The notes: generated by a model from the letters alone, not told the origin. A stretch of DNA of 64,000 bases from Cladopsammia gracilis (GCA_022457155.1 JAJGOT010000503.1:453501-517500), one strand, 5' to 3'. Positions 44,426-57,083 are shown, numbered from the stretch's first letter. Translations and numbers: made by a program.

Positions 44426-44810
44426 ACGTACACGTGATTACTATACAGTGGCAAAAAAAAAAACTAAAAGAGTGAGCCGATGTCTTCAGCGAAATGTGTC
44501 CCTGAACGTTAAGGCGCTTGTGATTAAATAACTTTTTGTCGCTTCTCTTTGATCTTTTTGGTTCGGTTTTAAATCTTTAACTATTCTTTTTATTTTGAGT
44601 TAAGAGATAAGAAAGAAATACAAGGAAACATCCTCCACTCTGGGCTAGATTTTGCATAAAATGCTTACGTGTTCTACCACGAGTTCTAATTATTGAAAGT
44701 ATGCATCGAGATAGATGCAGCGGTGTATCTAGCGTTAGTGTAGAAATCATTATATTATTGGTCTAAATTTTATAGCGAACTTATATAATCAATCAGCCTT
44801 ATTAAGTCTC
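44426..44810. other. K2P-5 upstream region, nothing recognised
   Basis: It probably contains the 5' untranslated region and promoter of K2P-5, but no motif stands out apart from an A run at 44453-44463. Confidence 0.35.
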
Positions 44811-45343
44811 CGTATTCTTAAATGATGCTCCCTACCTTACTATCTGGCTATGTCAACGATATTTCCAATAATTCATCTTTTACGTACTTACGTAATGAAA
44901 CAAATGGAGGTAACCTTATGAAAAGTGCAATAATTTTAATTGGAAATATTTAATATAACAATTTTTTACTTTATTTGGAACCAATCAGCACGCATAGACG
45001 TTAGATAAACCATTCCTACTGCTGTTAAAAATAATTAGTTTTATAACGAAGGAAATCTATTATTTATGCTCCGTATTCTTAAACTGCATCACTTCAATAA
45101 TGCTCCCTACCTTACTATCTGGCTATGTCAACGATATTTCCAATAATTCATCTTTTACTTACGTAATGAAACATATGGAGGTAGCCTTATGAAAAGAGGA
45201 ATAATTTTAATTGGAAATATTCAAGATAACAATTTTTTACTTTATTTGGAACCAATCAGCATGCATAGACATTAGATAAGCCATTCTCATGCTGCTGTTA
45301 AAAATAATTAGTTTTGTAACGAAGGAAATCTGTTATTTATGCT
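44811..45343. repeat. Tandem direct duplication of about 265 bp
   Basis: Two copies (about 44811-45070 and 45071-45343) share GCTCCCTACCTTACTATCTG, AATTGGAAATATT and AACCAATCAGCA segments in the same order. Copy 2 has a short insertion near its start. The copies differ at roughly one base in twenty by eye. Confidence 0.85.
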
Positions 45344-45947
45344 CAAAAGCACTGAGTGCTTAAGATACGTGCGTGATTCCAAGGTAAATATTTTAAAAAA
45401 TAAAATGTATTGAAATACTTAGCTTTGTAATTGCTAAAATTGCAAACCAACAAGTAATTGTAAGCTATGTATATGAAGAAAGTCGTCAAGAAAGAATCGA
45501 TAGCGACCACAGAGTGGTAACTTAGGTTACCTATTTTAGCGATCTTTTGTGTCTAAAACGACGCACAAAACAGAGAGAAAAGAAAAACAAAAACGAAGTT
45601 AATATTTATGTCGTCTGTTGTATAAAAGCAATTAATTTCATTTATTGTTATAACAAAACGAAGCCAGCCGAAATGTCGTCAAAGCAATGACACAGATGTT
45701 ACTTCTCATTTTGTGGATAAGGTTGGATTTGAATTAGAATAAAAGTTAACTTATTATATTCTTTCCTCCATCACTTCCTCTCATTTGCTTTTTCATGTTT
45801 AAATGTTATCCACCCACTCGTAGTCGCCAATATACCTAAACCTGGGTGTTCCTCTTTCAGGTTGCTCCCTGGCTCGTTTTACATATTCAACAACAGTACT
45901 GTAGATCCATGCATACATGCTCAAATTGCCTGCGATAACATGGAAGT
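45344..45947. other. No gene seen
   Basis: AT-rich sequence with no recognisable feature. Confidence 0.4.
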
Positions 45948-46199
45948 TTTGCTAGCGTGAGATTGGTATTAGAAAACTACTGGAGACGTTTCTTTTAGCA
46001 AGTGTAAGGACCACGCTGAGCATGATCTGTAAACATGCCACCAGGGCGCTGAAAAGAATGAGCGGTGAATGCCCTTGGCTCTTGAGCGATCTGTGATGCA
46101 GAGCGAGAATGGTTCGAGAGCACTCGACAGTGCCTAAGATCAAAACATAGCGGCAAATAAGGTTTGATAATGATAACTGATGCAGAGAACGGGTTGCTG
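45948..46199 (-). CDS. Possible 3'-terminal exon of an unidentified membrane protein
   Basis: On the minus strand a good acceptor (polypyrimidine tract then TTGCAG) at about 46200 is followed by an open frame of about 80 codons to a stop near 45951. The frame contains YVLILGTVECSRTILALHHR and a hydrophobic segment SPLILFSALVACLQIMLSVV. I do not recognise the family and found no matching upstream exon with confidence. It may be a decayed exon or chance. Confidence 0.28.
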
Positions 46200-46808
46200 C
46201 AAGAAAACAGTTAAAGAATTTCGCTTAATTCTTTTACACTAAACATTTCAATACACTTTCTAATCTATAGGTAATAAAGAACAGCTTTTGTACTGTAAAA
46301 TTTATAACCAATTATTTGAACTAAACTGTTGTAGAAAAGTTGAACCAGTTCAACTTCTACAACAATTGCAACAGTCGAAAATGTCTCAACATTTAATGGA
46401 AACATTCGGCGACAGGAAAGTGCAACGTGATGTTAATAACCAATCAGCACGTTGTTTACAGGCAGCTACATTATAAAGTCTAATTTCAGTCTTGTTCACT
46501 TCACGTGTTCGTAAGTCCATAGCATAGCTCTAGTTCATAGTACTGTTAAAACAGACTGTGCCATCAAACGTTTAACGTTTACACAACAGCGTGCTTGATC
46601 AGAGAAGAACAGAACATGAACCGCCTTCATGCACAATTTGAACATAAATCGGCTATTGCTAAACCGAGAAGTCCTGAGTGTTAGGGGGAAATCGGCGTCT
46701 GATTTACAACCAGTACAACTATATGGAAATAAATGTTGAGCCACGTAGTACTGGTGATACAAACAAGAAATCAGAGAATTAACTCTGTGTGTAAATTATA
46801 GTGCCAAG
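46200..46808. other. No gene; one strong small hairpin
   Basis: The only notable feature is a hairpin at about 46329-46364, GTTGTAGAAAAGTTGAAC / GTTCAACTTCTACAAC with a 2-base loop and one bulge. Confidence 0.5.
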
Positions 46809-46968
46809 TTCAACCAATAAATTTCCCTATACTGAGCGTTAGCCTTAGTAAGGAAATGAGGGACCACACTAGGGAAAGAAAAAAATCTTTGACCTCGGTG
46901 GGATTCGAACCCACGACCTCCGGATTAGATCTTCGATTTCGTCGCTCTACCGCTTGAGCCACGAGGCC
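46809..46968 (-). mobile_element. tRNA-derived SINE
   Basis: The 78-nt head (46891-46968, minus strand) has a tRNA acceptor stem GGCCTCG / CGAGGTC, an A-box-like TGGCTCAAGCGG, a T-arm GTGGGTTCGAATCCCAC and a perfect B box GGTTCGAATCC. The anticodon arm and variable region are too long for a canonical tRNA, so I do not call a functional tRNA. The body continues to GCTAACGCTCA near 46832-46842, a layout I recall from coral SINEs. Confidence 0.75.
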
Positions 46969-47026
46969 GTACGGGAGCAGATCGTGGGTAATAAGGTAAC
47001 AATTATATGGAAACACGATTCTTGTA

Positions 47027-47055
47027 ATTCAGTCGGCGACAGTCGCCGACTGAAT
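47027..47055. repeat. Perfect 14-bp-arm hairpin
   Basis: ATTCAGTCGGCGAC and GTCGCCGACTGAAT around a single A. It is GC-rich against the surroundings and would form a stable hairpin in single strands. Confidence 0.9.
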
Positions 47056-47124
47056 AAAGGTAACCTGCTAACAACACACAACAAGTTACCGTAGCTAACG
47101 TACATCGGCCGTGCAGCTGCAGGA

Positions 47125-47740
47125 GGCGCGCGAAAAACAAACTTGAGGCTCGCTTTGGTTTTAAAATTGCTAAGATCCCGGATATTGCGCGAAATCGTAC
47201 AGACCAATATCACGCTAGCATGGCACAAAAATATATTTGGTTTATTAGGAAAAAGAGACCAGCATCAAATTCAGCATATCGATATTAGTAAAACTATATA
47301 GTTTTGTAAAGATTGCTAGAAAACGGACGAAGATATGAAATTTTGAGCTGAACTGAGCATTTTTACAAAGAAATGTATGGTGGACGGGCATAGATTGCCC
47401 TTCCAGCCTCGTTTTCGTGTTTTTTCCATACATTTCTTTGTAAAAATTAGGCCAGAGTACTAAGTTTCGAAAGGTCATATCTCCGTCAAATATAACGCAT
47501 ATATGAGCAACCTTTACGAAACTTTACAGTTTTATTAATATTGATGTGCTGATTTTGATACTGGACTCTTTTCCCCATTAAATTAAATATATTTTCATGC
47601 CATGCTAGCGTGATATTAGTGTATGGAAGGACGGACGGGCACGCCCGCGAGCTAATCCTGCGTGAGTTCGCGCCCGCGAAACATTCCGCTAGCCATGACC
47701 ATGAAAAATGACGGGCAAAGGTTCTGTGAGTATGGAGCTT
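47125..47740. repeat. Dispersed repeat split by an old fold-back element
   Basis: The outer parts (47125-47205 and 47625-47740) match the repeat at 32755-32935. Between them, 47206-47622 folds back: AATATCACGCTAGCATGGCA near 47208 pairs with TGCCATGCTAGCGTGATATT near 47598, and TTTTTACAAAGAAATGTATGG pairs inside. This looks like an older element inserted in the repeat. Confidence 0.65.
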
Positions 47741-47783
47741 CGGTGAATAATTAACTGCTAATCATTAAATGTTAACTCTATAT

Positions 47784-48882
47784 TTTTAAAGGGATTGTCC
47801 GATGTTAGGACAAATTGACGTTTAATTGTTGGAAATAAACTCTAATTTTCGATTATTTTAATAACAAACAGATAGAAATATTTTCGTTTGCAAAAGAATG
47901 GATATGAATATCGCCTATGATTTTCGTTTTTAAATTCCCGCGCACTATCATCTACAAATTTGTATGACATATGACATGTCATATGGTTCCGTTCTTTTGT
48001 TCTTTCCTTCCTATTCGTGTTACACTAAAGTCTAAGGTTGGCGAATTTCAATAAATTAGAAGTTCTAAATAACATCGTCTTTACCAATAAAAATCTGTTT
48101 GGATTCGGTCTACTGCAATCTCCAAGCTGTACCTTTCGCCAAGAGGAATCACAATCTCTGGATTATTCACTGTTTCTCTGCAAAGTTTCTTCTGATTTCT
48201 GCAAACACGTCCTGTACAAAAATAATTTTCGGAAAATTTGATTTTATTACTAGGTAAATATAATCCTTCCTTAAATACAACAACAGTCTTTCTACGCTTA
48301 GCGGTCTCGTTGCCAGGGTAGAGCTTGTCCAACAACAAAAACAACAACAACAACATTTATTTGTACTGTAAATTGCAAGAGCTGTATATATAAAATGTAA
48401 TATATAAATTAAAAATACACACAGTAGCTGGTTACCCAAAATAACTAAAAAGCTGAACTAGTTGGGCGTCTATAGCATTGAGCTCCGTATAGCGAGGGAA
48501 AAAACGTACTACACATTTAAAAAAATGGAGAAGCAACTGAGCATCTTGTCTGATTGTTAGTAAATTATTCATTCATGTTATTAATGAGCTAATTTAGTTT
48601 GTAAACCACCAAGCTTTTGAGCGGTCAGTAAGAACTCAGTCACCTATTTTTTGTTTACCCCTTTTTTGTAAGTACGCATTTATGTGTAGGCAACAATTGG
48701 GCAGATATATGACGTCATAAATATTCCAAATGGCGGCACGCGGGAAATTAAAAAGCGAAAATAGGCGATATTCATATCCAATTGTTGTGTAATCCACGTA
48801 TTATTAAATTAATTGAAATTTAGACTTTATTTCCAAATATTTAACGTCAATTTGTTATAACAGTTGAGGTTCCCTTTAAAAG
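47784..48882. mobile_element. DNA element of about 1.1 kb with long imperfect inverted ends
   Basis: The ends TTTTAAAGGGA and TCCCTTTAAAA are inverted, and similarity extends about 200 bp inward (GGATATGAATATCGCCTAT on the left against its reverse complement on the right, then AAATTCCCGCG / CGCGGGAAATT). Arms related to one end lie at about 53590-53780 and in the second copy of that block. No transposase is seen. Confidence 0.65.
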
Positions 48883-48945
48883 GTCATTAAGTCTTGCATA
48901 TTTTTTAATTCTAAATTTAATCTTCCTAAAACACAAATTAGTTTT

Positions 48946-49194
48946 AATCCACCATAGGAAAAACGATGGCGGCTGTTCATTTTACCACAATACCTTGCGG
49001 ACCTAACACAGCACATAAGGCACAAAGAAAGCCAATTTTTTACAGTATTTGTTTCAGTACTAAGGACAATGTGTAGACCAGGTTTGAAGATTTTATAACT
49101 TTTCTTTACATTTTTATGAACGTTGTTAAGGTTTTTGTGCGCTAAGAATTATGGGTAAATGTACCAGTCGCCATCTTTTTTCCTACCGAGGATT
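48946..49194. mobile_element. 249-bp MITE, family copy 2
   Basis: Same family and orientation as 1993-2241, with identical length and only scattered substitutions. It sits just downstream of K2P-6. Confidence 0.8.
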
Positions 49195-49264
49195 ATATAA
49201 AGTTGTTTCCCACCATGTATACGCAGATAACCCCTATTTTCTACTTTATCTCAGTTACTGAAAG

Positions 49265-51449
49265 TTAAGATACGTTTTCTTTTCCAATTCCCGTGTTCTC
49301 CACGTTCAAATTTGTGACGTCAGTGTCATGCTGCTCTGCTGCTATTTCGTTATTGTCTGCGTGGTCCCCAATTTTTCTTGGAATACATCCGGGACACCGA
49401 GGACGATATCCTTCAACTTGAAATACCACCATGATGGAGTTCAATACACTTGAAACCATACAAAAACCAAACATGCAAAATAAGAGGTAGAATATGGTAG
49501 TAAAAAGCGGAACTGTTTCTTCATTGGATTTGCTTTTGTTTCCATGGTTTCTTGAGCTATTAACAGGTAACTGGTTGATCCTTTGAGGAATCTTTCCAGG
49601 AACATAGTCACCAAATCCTATGGTGGTAAATGTTATAAACCAGAAATAAATGCATTCGACAAGAGTCATATCGGTGTTATTCACTATAAGCAGGGCAAAA
49701 ATCATCACTAATATCACCATTAATGAAAACAAGATGACGGCGCTTTTAGTTTGCACTCCCTTTGGTTCCTGCTTCTTCAGGATTTTCTTCTCGAACTTTA
49801 CGATAATTGCGTTGACGCATTCGACAATGAGTTCGCCGTCGGATTTCAACGCGAGCATCGTGATTGGGATGCCTAGAAAAGCAACGAAGATGCACAATAT
49901 CTGGCCTTCGGATGTTTGAGGCGTGATGTATCCATAACCTGTGAAAAAAATGACTAATATAAGCCAAATTTTAAGAAATATGTGTTGCTTGGCAGTGGCA
50001 GACTCAGGGGGAGGGTCCCGGGATTCGCCTCCCCTATCAGACCTTCTTGCATCGACTGAAATTCATGCATCGACTGGATTAATATTGCATATCACTATAA
50101 TGAAACGAACGTTACATTTTGCCACTAAACTTAAAGGCCCAGTATCACCCAAAATGCATTGCGCGCCCAATACCGCGACGATTGAATTTAACGCAGTCGA
50201 AAATTCCCGAAAGAGCCAGTCACGATCGAGCTCGTCATTTAAAAACAAAAACAAACGACCGCAAAGCCGAATGGGTGATACTGGGCCTTTAATTCCAGAA
50301 AAAAAAGTTTCAACAGTGCTTTCTGACTCAAAGTTTGGACCCCATTATCAAAAATTCCTGGATTCGCCTCCGCTTGGAAATGAATGGAAACGTTAATTTT
50401 AATATTGCCCATGTTGATAGCGAATAAATGGTTGCCATAATTAAAAATATTAAGTCAATGCCTTCCGTCTTTTGATCAAACTTCCTTGTTGGGTGCCTCT
50501 AAAAGAATTACCAAATATGTTGAAACGGTGATCGATCGATCACAATTCAACAGTTCTAAAACACAATAACTTTTCCATAACACATTTGATGTAAACTGTT
50601 TAGATAGCCTTAGGATCAACTGAGGGTTGACTCAAGTCGTTTGTACGCCGGCCTGCAAACGACTTGTCTGACATAACAGACAAACAATTAAAAAGTTACC
50701 AATTCAAAATTACAATGAAAATTACATTACCAACACATGCATCGAAACGCACCAATCACTGAATTGAGTCTCAACAGCGTGGCAAAACTGACCAATGACA
50801 GCAACAGCCAGACACTCGTACCATCAACAGACGGTTTACAATTCACTTGCATCTTGTGTATCGTGGAGTATTTTGTCAGGCGTTACATATACAATATCTG
50901 CGTTCCGCTTGAAATAGAGATCCAGATGAAATTAGAAGAAACAAATATGGATGCCAATTGCTGCCGGATCGAAGTAACCTCTGAAAACGACATTTTATCA
51001 CGTGACAAAATACTGCACAATTCTTGGAGTATTTATGCAGCTTTTTTTTCAGGTTTTTAAGCCGCAATTTAGAAAGCGAAGAAAGCAAAACGATCTGAAG
51101 AGGATCGTGCGGGAATTTTAATATTTCGTTTTAAACAAAAAAGCAGTTACATAGTCTTACCTACAGTAGTCACAGTTTGAAAGACGAAATCAAAGGATGT
51201 ACCGTAACTCCATTGCAATTTAGGCACACTCAATGCTTCATGGGCCACATTGGAAAAGTTGTTAAACTCCTCGATGGTCATGTTGTATTTAGTTGCCATG
51301 AACTCGTACAGAGATTGGAACAACTTGTATTTTTCTTTAACTTCGTCCTCATCAGTGTATTCCACTTGGACAAAGAGCCAAGCGCTAAAAGTTATCCAAA
51401 TAAAGAAGCCAATAGTCCGAAGAAGGGCTTTTTTGAAAAGCAAGCTCAT
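49265..51449 (-). CDS. K2P-6: two-pore-domain potassium channel, two coding exons
   Basis: A leak potassium channel of a third subfamily. Exon 1 is 51161-51449 and exon 2 is 49265-49938, joined in phase 1 in the first-filter glycine, giving 320 residues. The first filter is TTVGYG (Val rather than Ile), the second TTIGFGDY. M1 is KALLRTIGFFIWITFSAWLF, and the cap keeps YNMTIEEFNNFS. M3 is KSAVILFSLMVILVMIFALL and M4 follows FTTIFYLLFCMFGFCMVSSV. The tail has RPRCPGCIPRK and ends KENVS. The 1.2-kb intron contains a MITE nested in another repeat. No disabling change is seen. Confidence 0.92.
49993..50385. repeat. Dispersed repeat in the K2P-6 intron with a nested MITE
   Basis: It begins GGCAGTGGCAGACTCAGGGG and ends near CTGGATTCGCC, resembling the GGCGGATCCAG family at 5361-5611. 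The MITE at 50131-50292 interrupts it. Confidence 0.5.
50131..50292. mobile_element. MITE, 162 bp, perfect 20-bp inverted ends
   Basis: TTAAAGGCCCAGTATCACCC and GGGTGATACTGGGCCTTTAA are perfect inverted repeats. A TTAA on each side may include the target duplication. Its ends resemble the MITE at 10060. Confidence 0.88.
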
Positions 51450-54400
51450 CTTCCGAATTTCACACCTTCACCAAAACCTTGCACTATTGGTGTCTTGACA
51501 CGATAGTTGCGGAGATGATGATGATGGCGATGGTGACAAAAAAAAACGCGTCTTCTTACACTCCTTGAAATTTTGCCATAATCCTCCGAATGAGCACTGC
51601 GGAAATAAAATCCATCATTTAGAGGGACTGTTAGGTTTTTTGTGATGGCAGGAAAACTAACAGAAAGTGAACGAAATTACGAGACATGTCAAAGTTTGTG
51701 ACGCTTGTGATTCATATTGTTTGTTATTAATGGCTTCGCTTTGATCGATTTACTTTTGGTTTAGCTTCACAGCTCTTCACTATCCGAATAACTCGAGTCA
51801 TCTTATCACTCCAGGCTTGATACGTAAGAAGGCGTGGATTTGGGAAACATTTCATCTTTTGAACCACTCATTTTGCTCAAAGGGTATCACGGTTTTTCAT
51901 ATCTTGTTTAGCATTTATGTCCTATGTTTTTATGTTACTATGCCTTTTGTCTTACATACCGAAACGTAATGAACGGTCGCAGTTGTTATGCCATCACCTT
52001 TTTGTACTAGGTAAGTAAGCAATTTAATAAGTAAGACTGTTACTCTCACTTACAATATGCCTTGAAGAAATATTGCATGAAAGGATTTGGATTTTTTGTG
52101 CCAATTAACTGGGACTAGCTGGAACCTACCCGCTCAAAACATGTTTCACTTGTTTACTGTTAGAAACAATGTAAAGGAAATATATTATTTATGTTCAGAA
52201 GCACTGTTTGCCATTAGTGTGTGTAGTACGCAAAGAAAAGGTTTTATCCATTTTTTCTAAAGACGATCGGGAAGGCGACCGCACGCCGAAATATATATTA
52301 ACGAACAACGGGAACTTGGGTGAACACATTGAATAAAACTTTAAAATAAAATAAGATTTGTTTCTGAAACCACAAGCGGCGAACTAAGCAACAACAAAAG
52401 GAATGATATATTTGAGTCTTGTTCGTGTACTCAAAATTGTATTTCGTCCTGTGTAAATACGAGTTTCAACAAAAAGTAGCTGTGAAAATTTTGAAATGCG
52501 TGACGCAGGTGTTAACGCCATGTATATTAGTTAATCTGAGAATTCTCTGTTCCCATGGTTTTAATTTGTGGAAAAGGTTTCTCAGATTATTCATCATTTT
52601 CTATTTGTAATAATTAGCTTTCTTTCCTTTACTTTTACCTGTTTTTGTCGATAAATATACAGTATTGTCGAAGTGCGTGCGAAATGTTTACAATTGTATA
52701 ATTATGCACTTACGGTGATATAACAAGAACTTTGTCTTCCACTTCAATGTTATTGAAGGGACAGTGTTTTATCACCTAGACTATGGTAGTATGTTGGAGA
52801 GTGTTCAAGCTTACCGCTCGGATATTTTGCAGGTGTAAGAATTTTAATCGTTATTTCGTTTTAAATCAAGAAGACCACCAACAATAGGTAGAACAAAGCC
52901 AAACAAACAGAGATTTTCAAGCCAAATGAGAGAGATAACCCCAGGTACACTATACACTTTGTTTAAAAGGCAAAGTACTATTTTTAAATCCGAAACTTAT
53001 CTCCTCTTCAAACGAAGATATATTGCCCCTATTTCACAAAGTTCCAAGCCGAGAACATGCAAATTCGTTGATAAACTACGACACTAATTGCAAAATTTGT
53101 GAAAGATATAAAATTACCTTATCAGTCAAGAACATATTCGGTTTAACATTTAAATAAAACATAAATACAATCGACGTTTTCATGTCCTTGCTAACATGAT
53201 TTTCAGTGAGGGATGTAAAGTTGAATTAAATATATAGTTGTATCGCATACGATAAGAATTGAATTATGTTTCATATTGCAATAGCCTGCGTGCAGGCGAT
53301 TTCCTTTGCTTCACGCGGAAAAAGGCGTCTGCACAACGCCGTTGCTAATCGCGTTCTGCGATGGAAGAAATTTTTCAATGAACAGGCCTGTTTATGCACA
53401 TCACTTGCAATGCGGTTCTTTCTGACGCGGTCGCTTAAAGAACGTGAGTCTTGAGGCTTTAGCGTTCTTTATAAGACCTGAGTACCAAAGCTACAACATT
53501 TCAAGGAAGAAGGATATCAGATGAACTTCAAACAAGTGAGAATAAATACTGTATGTTTCGTACATGTTTTTCAATCGAAGACCAGGGAATTAAAGGGAAC
53601 CTCGACTGTTATAACAAATTGATGCTAAATTGTTGTAAAAAAAGACTCAATTTGAATTATTTTAATAAAATCGGAAATATAGTTTTACTGTACAAAAAAA
53701 TTGGATATGAATGTCGCCCATTTCGCTTTTAAATTTCTCGCGCGCTGCCATTTTGTATATTTATGGCGTCATATGGTTGCCATAAGGTCGCCAAATAAAA
53801 GAGCAGCATTTGACGGTGCCACATTGGCGCTTATATTACATACCCTTACCTATTCGAGTAGAAATGGATAGTTATTCTGAACCAAAATATAACATTTTAA
53901 AGATGTTTCCTCATTAATATTCGTATGCTTCTGAATTCAATGAATAGTTTCTTGAGTGAATGGAAATTCAAAGGTAGATTGGGGTTATACAGAAAACTTG
54001 TGAAACATTTATCCAAAGAGATGTTGTGTGATTTTGAAATAGTAAAAACAAATTCGGCCTGTAGGTTACCCTAATATGTAACTGGGCCAAGATGTTTGGA
54101 CGAATATACACTTTTCCAACTTGAACGATGCTAACAATAAGAAGGGGTACACAATAATTTCAGTTACTTCCTCCCCAAGACCCTGGACCACTTGGACTTA
54201 TTGAATACTTAATAGGCGGGAAAATGCATAAAAAATTACATTCGCTAGCAAATATTTTCATTCTTTTGAGTCAGTAAACATAGCTCAGGGAAGAAATGAA
54301 ATAAAAATAATTAAAATAATTATCGGGCCGAAAATGTATTCCAGAGTTTTAGTAACACATACTAGGCCATGACCCTTTGTTTTTAAGTATTAATTCAAAG

Positions 54401-55203
54401 CTTTTCTCCAACTCATTAATAACTCATAAACAGAACACAAAGAAAATTAATACCGTGGAGGAGGCTTGGATAGGTTATACTAATTACCATAAACTTTGGT
54501 GAACTTTTGCTTTAAATTTCTCCTTTACCTGTATCTATTTCGAGTTATTCAAACACCGCGCACATGCCTTCCTCGTGTTTGATATATTACTTGAAAAATC
54601 GCTGTGTTCACCTTCCGTTTATTATGTGTATTTCATTTCCTCCCAGAGAAACTGTTTTTTTTTTGTCAAACATATGGTAGGTGCATTGACTAAGAGGTGG
54701 AAAGCGATCAAGGGATTCATTAGAATTACGTGGGTGAAAGATATGAAAAGACTGAATTGGAAATTGGAAGATAATTTTTTTTTAATTGTGCTGTATAAAA
54801 TCGATCATTATTTGCGTTTTCGGAAATGTACCTTTCGAAGTGGTAAGAAATCTTTTGCATGCAGGTTTACAAATTTCAGTGTTGGGAAGATGTCGGAATA
54901 CAACTAAAAAATCGTTACGGTTCCTCACTAATAAAACTTCTATGACTGTAGTAATTGATCGCACGGAAATTGATTTCTGTGTCACTACTATACTTTGTCA
55001 TTCATTTTAAAATAGCCTTAATATTAAAAAAGAAATGAAACAAAGAGTGCAGAAAACAGATGCCACTTGCAGGGTTACTGGTTAATTATAAAAACAATAC
55101 AAACAGCTGCTGAAGTTATCTATAAATAACCGCGATGGAAACATTGATTAGAGCACACAGAACATAGGGCACACACTGATGTGAACAGTGAGTATGACAT
55201 TGT
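51340..55203. repeat. Segmental duplication, copy 1
   Basis: From within K2P-6 exon 1 through non-coding sequence to just before GPCR-1, this matches 58190-64000 in the same orientation. The region 52100-53600 is almost identical to 58740-60260 by eye, while the first 350 bp are more diverged. No gene is recognised between 51450 and 55388. An old arm of the 47784 element lies at about 53590-53780. Confidence 0.85.
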
Positions 55204-55388
55204 AGATAAACTGAAGGATGTCAAACATCATTTCCGAAGTCCAAGCTGAGCACTTTAAGGGTTAAAAAAGATCAAGTTTTGGAAGAAATCCAGCTCCATA
55301 AACGAACATAAAAAAGGATCGTAACGGCATTTATCTTTGCAGAATTATCAAGATTTAAAGGAATCACATTGAATTTCAATTCTTTAAA

Positions 55389-56308
55389 ATGACGGGGACA
55401 TTTGGATCATTTTGTGGTCCTACCAGCAATCACTACTACCCTGCATCGCAACAGTTTTCGAAAACTATCTACTTTTTTTCCTGCGTTATAAACGTGATCA
55501 TCTCAGTTTCATCGACTCTGGGAAACATCATCATCCTATTCGCCCTTCGCAAGTGTCAATCTCTACATGCTTCATCAAAAGCTCTTCTTTATAGTTTGGT
55601 TTTGACGGATCTTGTCGTTGGATTGGTTGTTCTTCCTTTGTTTATAGCTTACTACCTGACGATCATCTTGGAAATTCCCATGTATTACTGTGTCATAGCT
55701 GTAACGTACGGGAGGTTGTCCGCTTTTATTGTAGGAGTGTCCGTTTCAACGATAGCTACAATTGCCATTGATCGATATCTTGCTATCCACCTTCGCTTTA
55801 GATACAGAGAGTTCGTGACATTTAGGCGAGTTGTTTGCGTACTTGTTGCAGAATGGATTTACGTAGCACTTTTGGCGGGAACCTGGTTTTGGAGTGTGAA
55901 AGTCAATATGTTGTCCGGAGCAGTCGGTATATTTATTTGTTGCTTGTTAACAATCCTTTCCTACTTGAATATTTATCGTCATCTTCGTCGCGCCACGTTG
56001 CACAAATCCATCAACACGAAAACGCTCGTGAATCCATCGACTTCAATGTGCCTAAATACAAGAAAACTGTGAAGAGTATGTTGTGGATTTCTGGACTTCT
56101 ATTTGCTTCTTGCATTCCGTGGTTGTCGTCGATGTCTGCAATACTACTTACTGGACTCAATAACTCTACCCGTTTTGCAATGCATGTAAGCGCCATTGCG
56201 CTGTACTTAAATTCTTCTTTTAACCCTGTTTTGTACTGTTGGAGAATCAAAGAACTGAAAGAAAGAGTTATTGCCGATTTACGTGCATTATGCAACTTTT
56301 TCTTATAA
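55389..56308 (+). pseudogene. GPCR-1: rhodopsin-family receptor with one frameshift
   Basis: A single-exon class A GPCR. The first frame (to about 55995) covers TM1 (STLGNIIIL), TM2 (LVLTDLVVGLVVLPLF), TM3 ending AIDRYLAIHL, TM4 (VAEWIYVALL) and TM5. A net +2 relative to GPCR-2 near 55990-55997, at the third cytoplasmic loop, moves the frame. TM6 and TM7 (NSSFNPVLYCWRIKELKERV) follow in another frame to 56308. Both halves are otherwise well kept, so this is either a recent pseudogene or a sequence error. It lies about 780 bp before its intact paralogue. Confidence 0.85.
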
Positions 56309-57083
56309 TAACTGACAAGGATAAGTTCGTGACATTTACCTTCATATGTTTAAAGCAATTTGTTGCACAGCGATAAGAAAGACAGCAAAGGCAGGAAATC
56401 AGTAAAATTATTAATTTCATGCGGCAACAGTACTAACAATGTATAATATTGTTATCACTTTTTATTGGATATCCATGGAAATGTAATAATCATAAACGGA
56501 AATGAAAAATAAGAAATTTCTCACAACAATGCAACTAAAATTGTGTCTTTTTATACATTCATCGGCGGATCCAGACCCTGGGATCCAGACCCAACCGCGG
56601 CCACTTATCTTGGCAAAAAAAGCCCGAAGAACGATTTTTTTTTCACTTCTATAGCCACGCCCCCGCCCTGCAAAAAAAAAAAAAAAAACAAAAAATGCCA
56701 GATATGTTCGATATTTTTATCTCCATTGTTAATGTTATTAGGTAGAAGATCTGCAGTTTATAAAAAGCAATGAAACAAAACGCAAAATTAACCTTTCTAT
56801 TTACACAAGTAATAAATACAACACCGATGACTTCAGTTATCTCTCAGAAAAGAAAAAGAAAATTATGATAAAATGAAGTTCAAGCGCTGAAGCAGACATG
56901 TACACATAATATCTATAGTTCAGTTCAGAGTAATATTAAATTGTGTTGAATTGAAGGATTTGAAAAGAAAAAGGCAAACTGTCAAACTGTCAACGATGTA
57001 ATATTTTCTAGGTTTAACGGTGTTGTTTGTTACCGTAGCAGAATAGAAAGGAAATAATGCGCAGTGAAAACAAGACGATCTGA
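56309..57083. other. Spacer between the two GPCR genes
   Basis: It contains a CGGCGGATCCAGACCC segment near 56563, related to the repeat at 5361, and an A-rich tract at 56671-56688. No gene is seen; the GPCR-2 promoter presumably lies here. Confidence 0.4.

Noticed and set aside
46891..46968. Functional tRNA gene
   Set aside because: The acceptor and T arms are good but the region between D and T arms is about six bases too long for a normal anticodon arm and variable loop, and the sequence continues into a SINE body.
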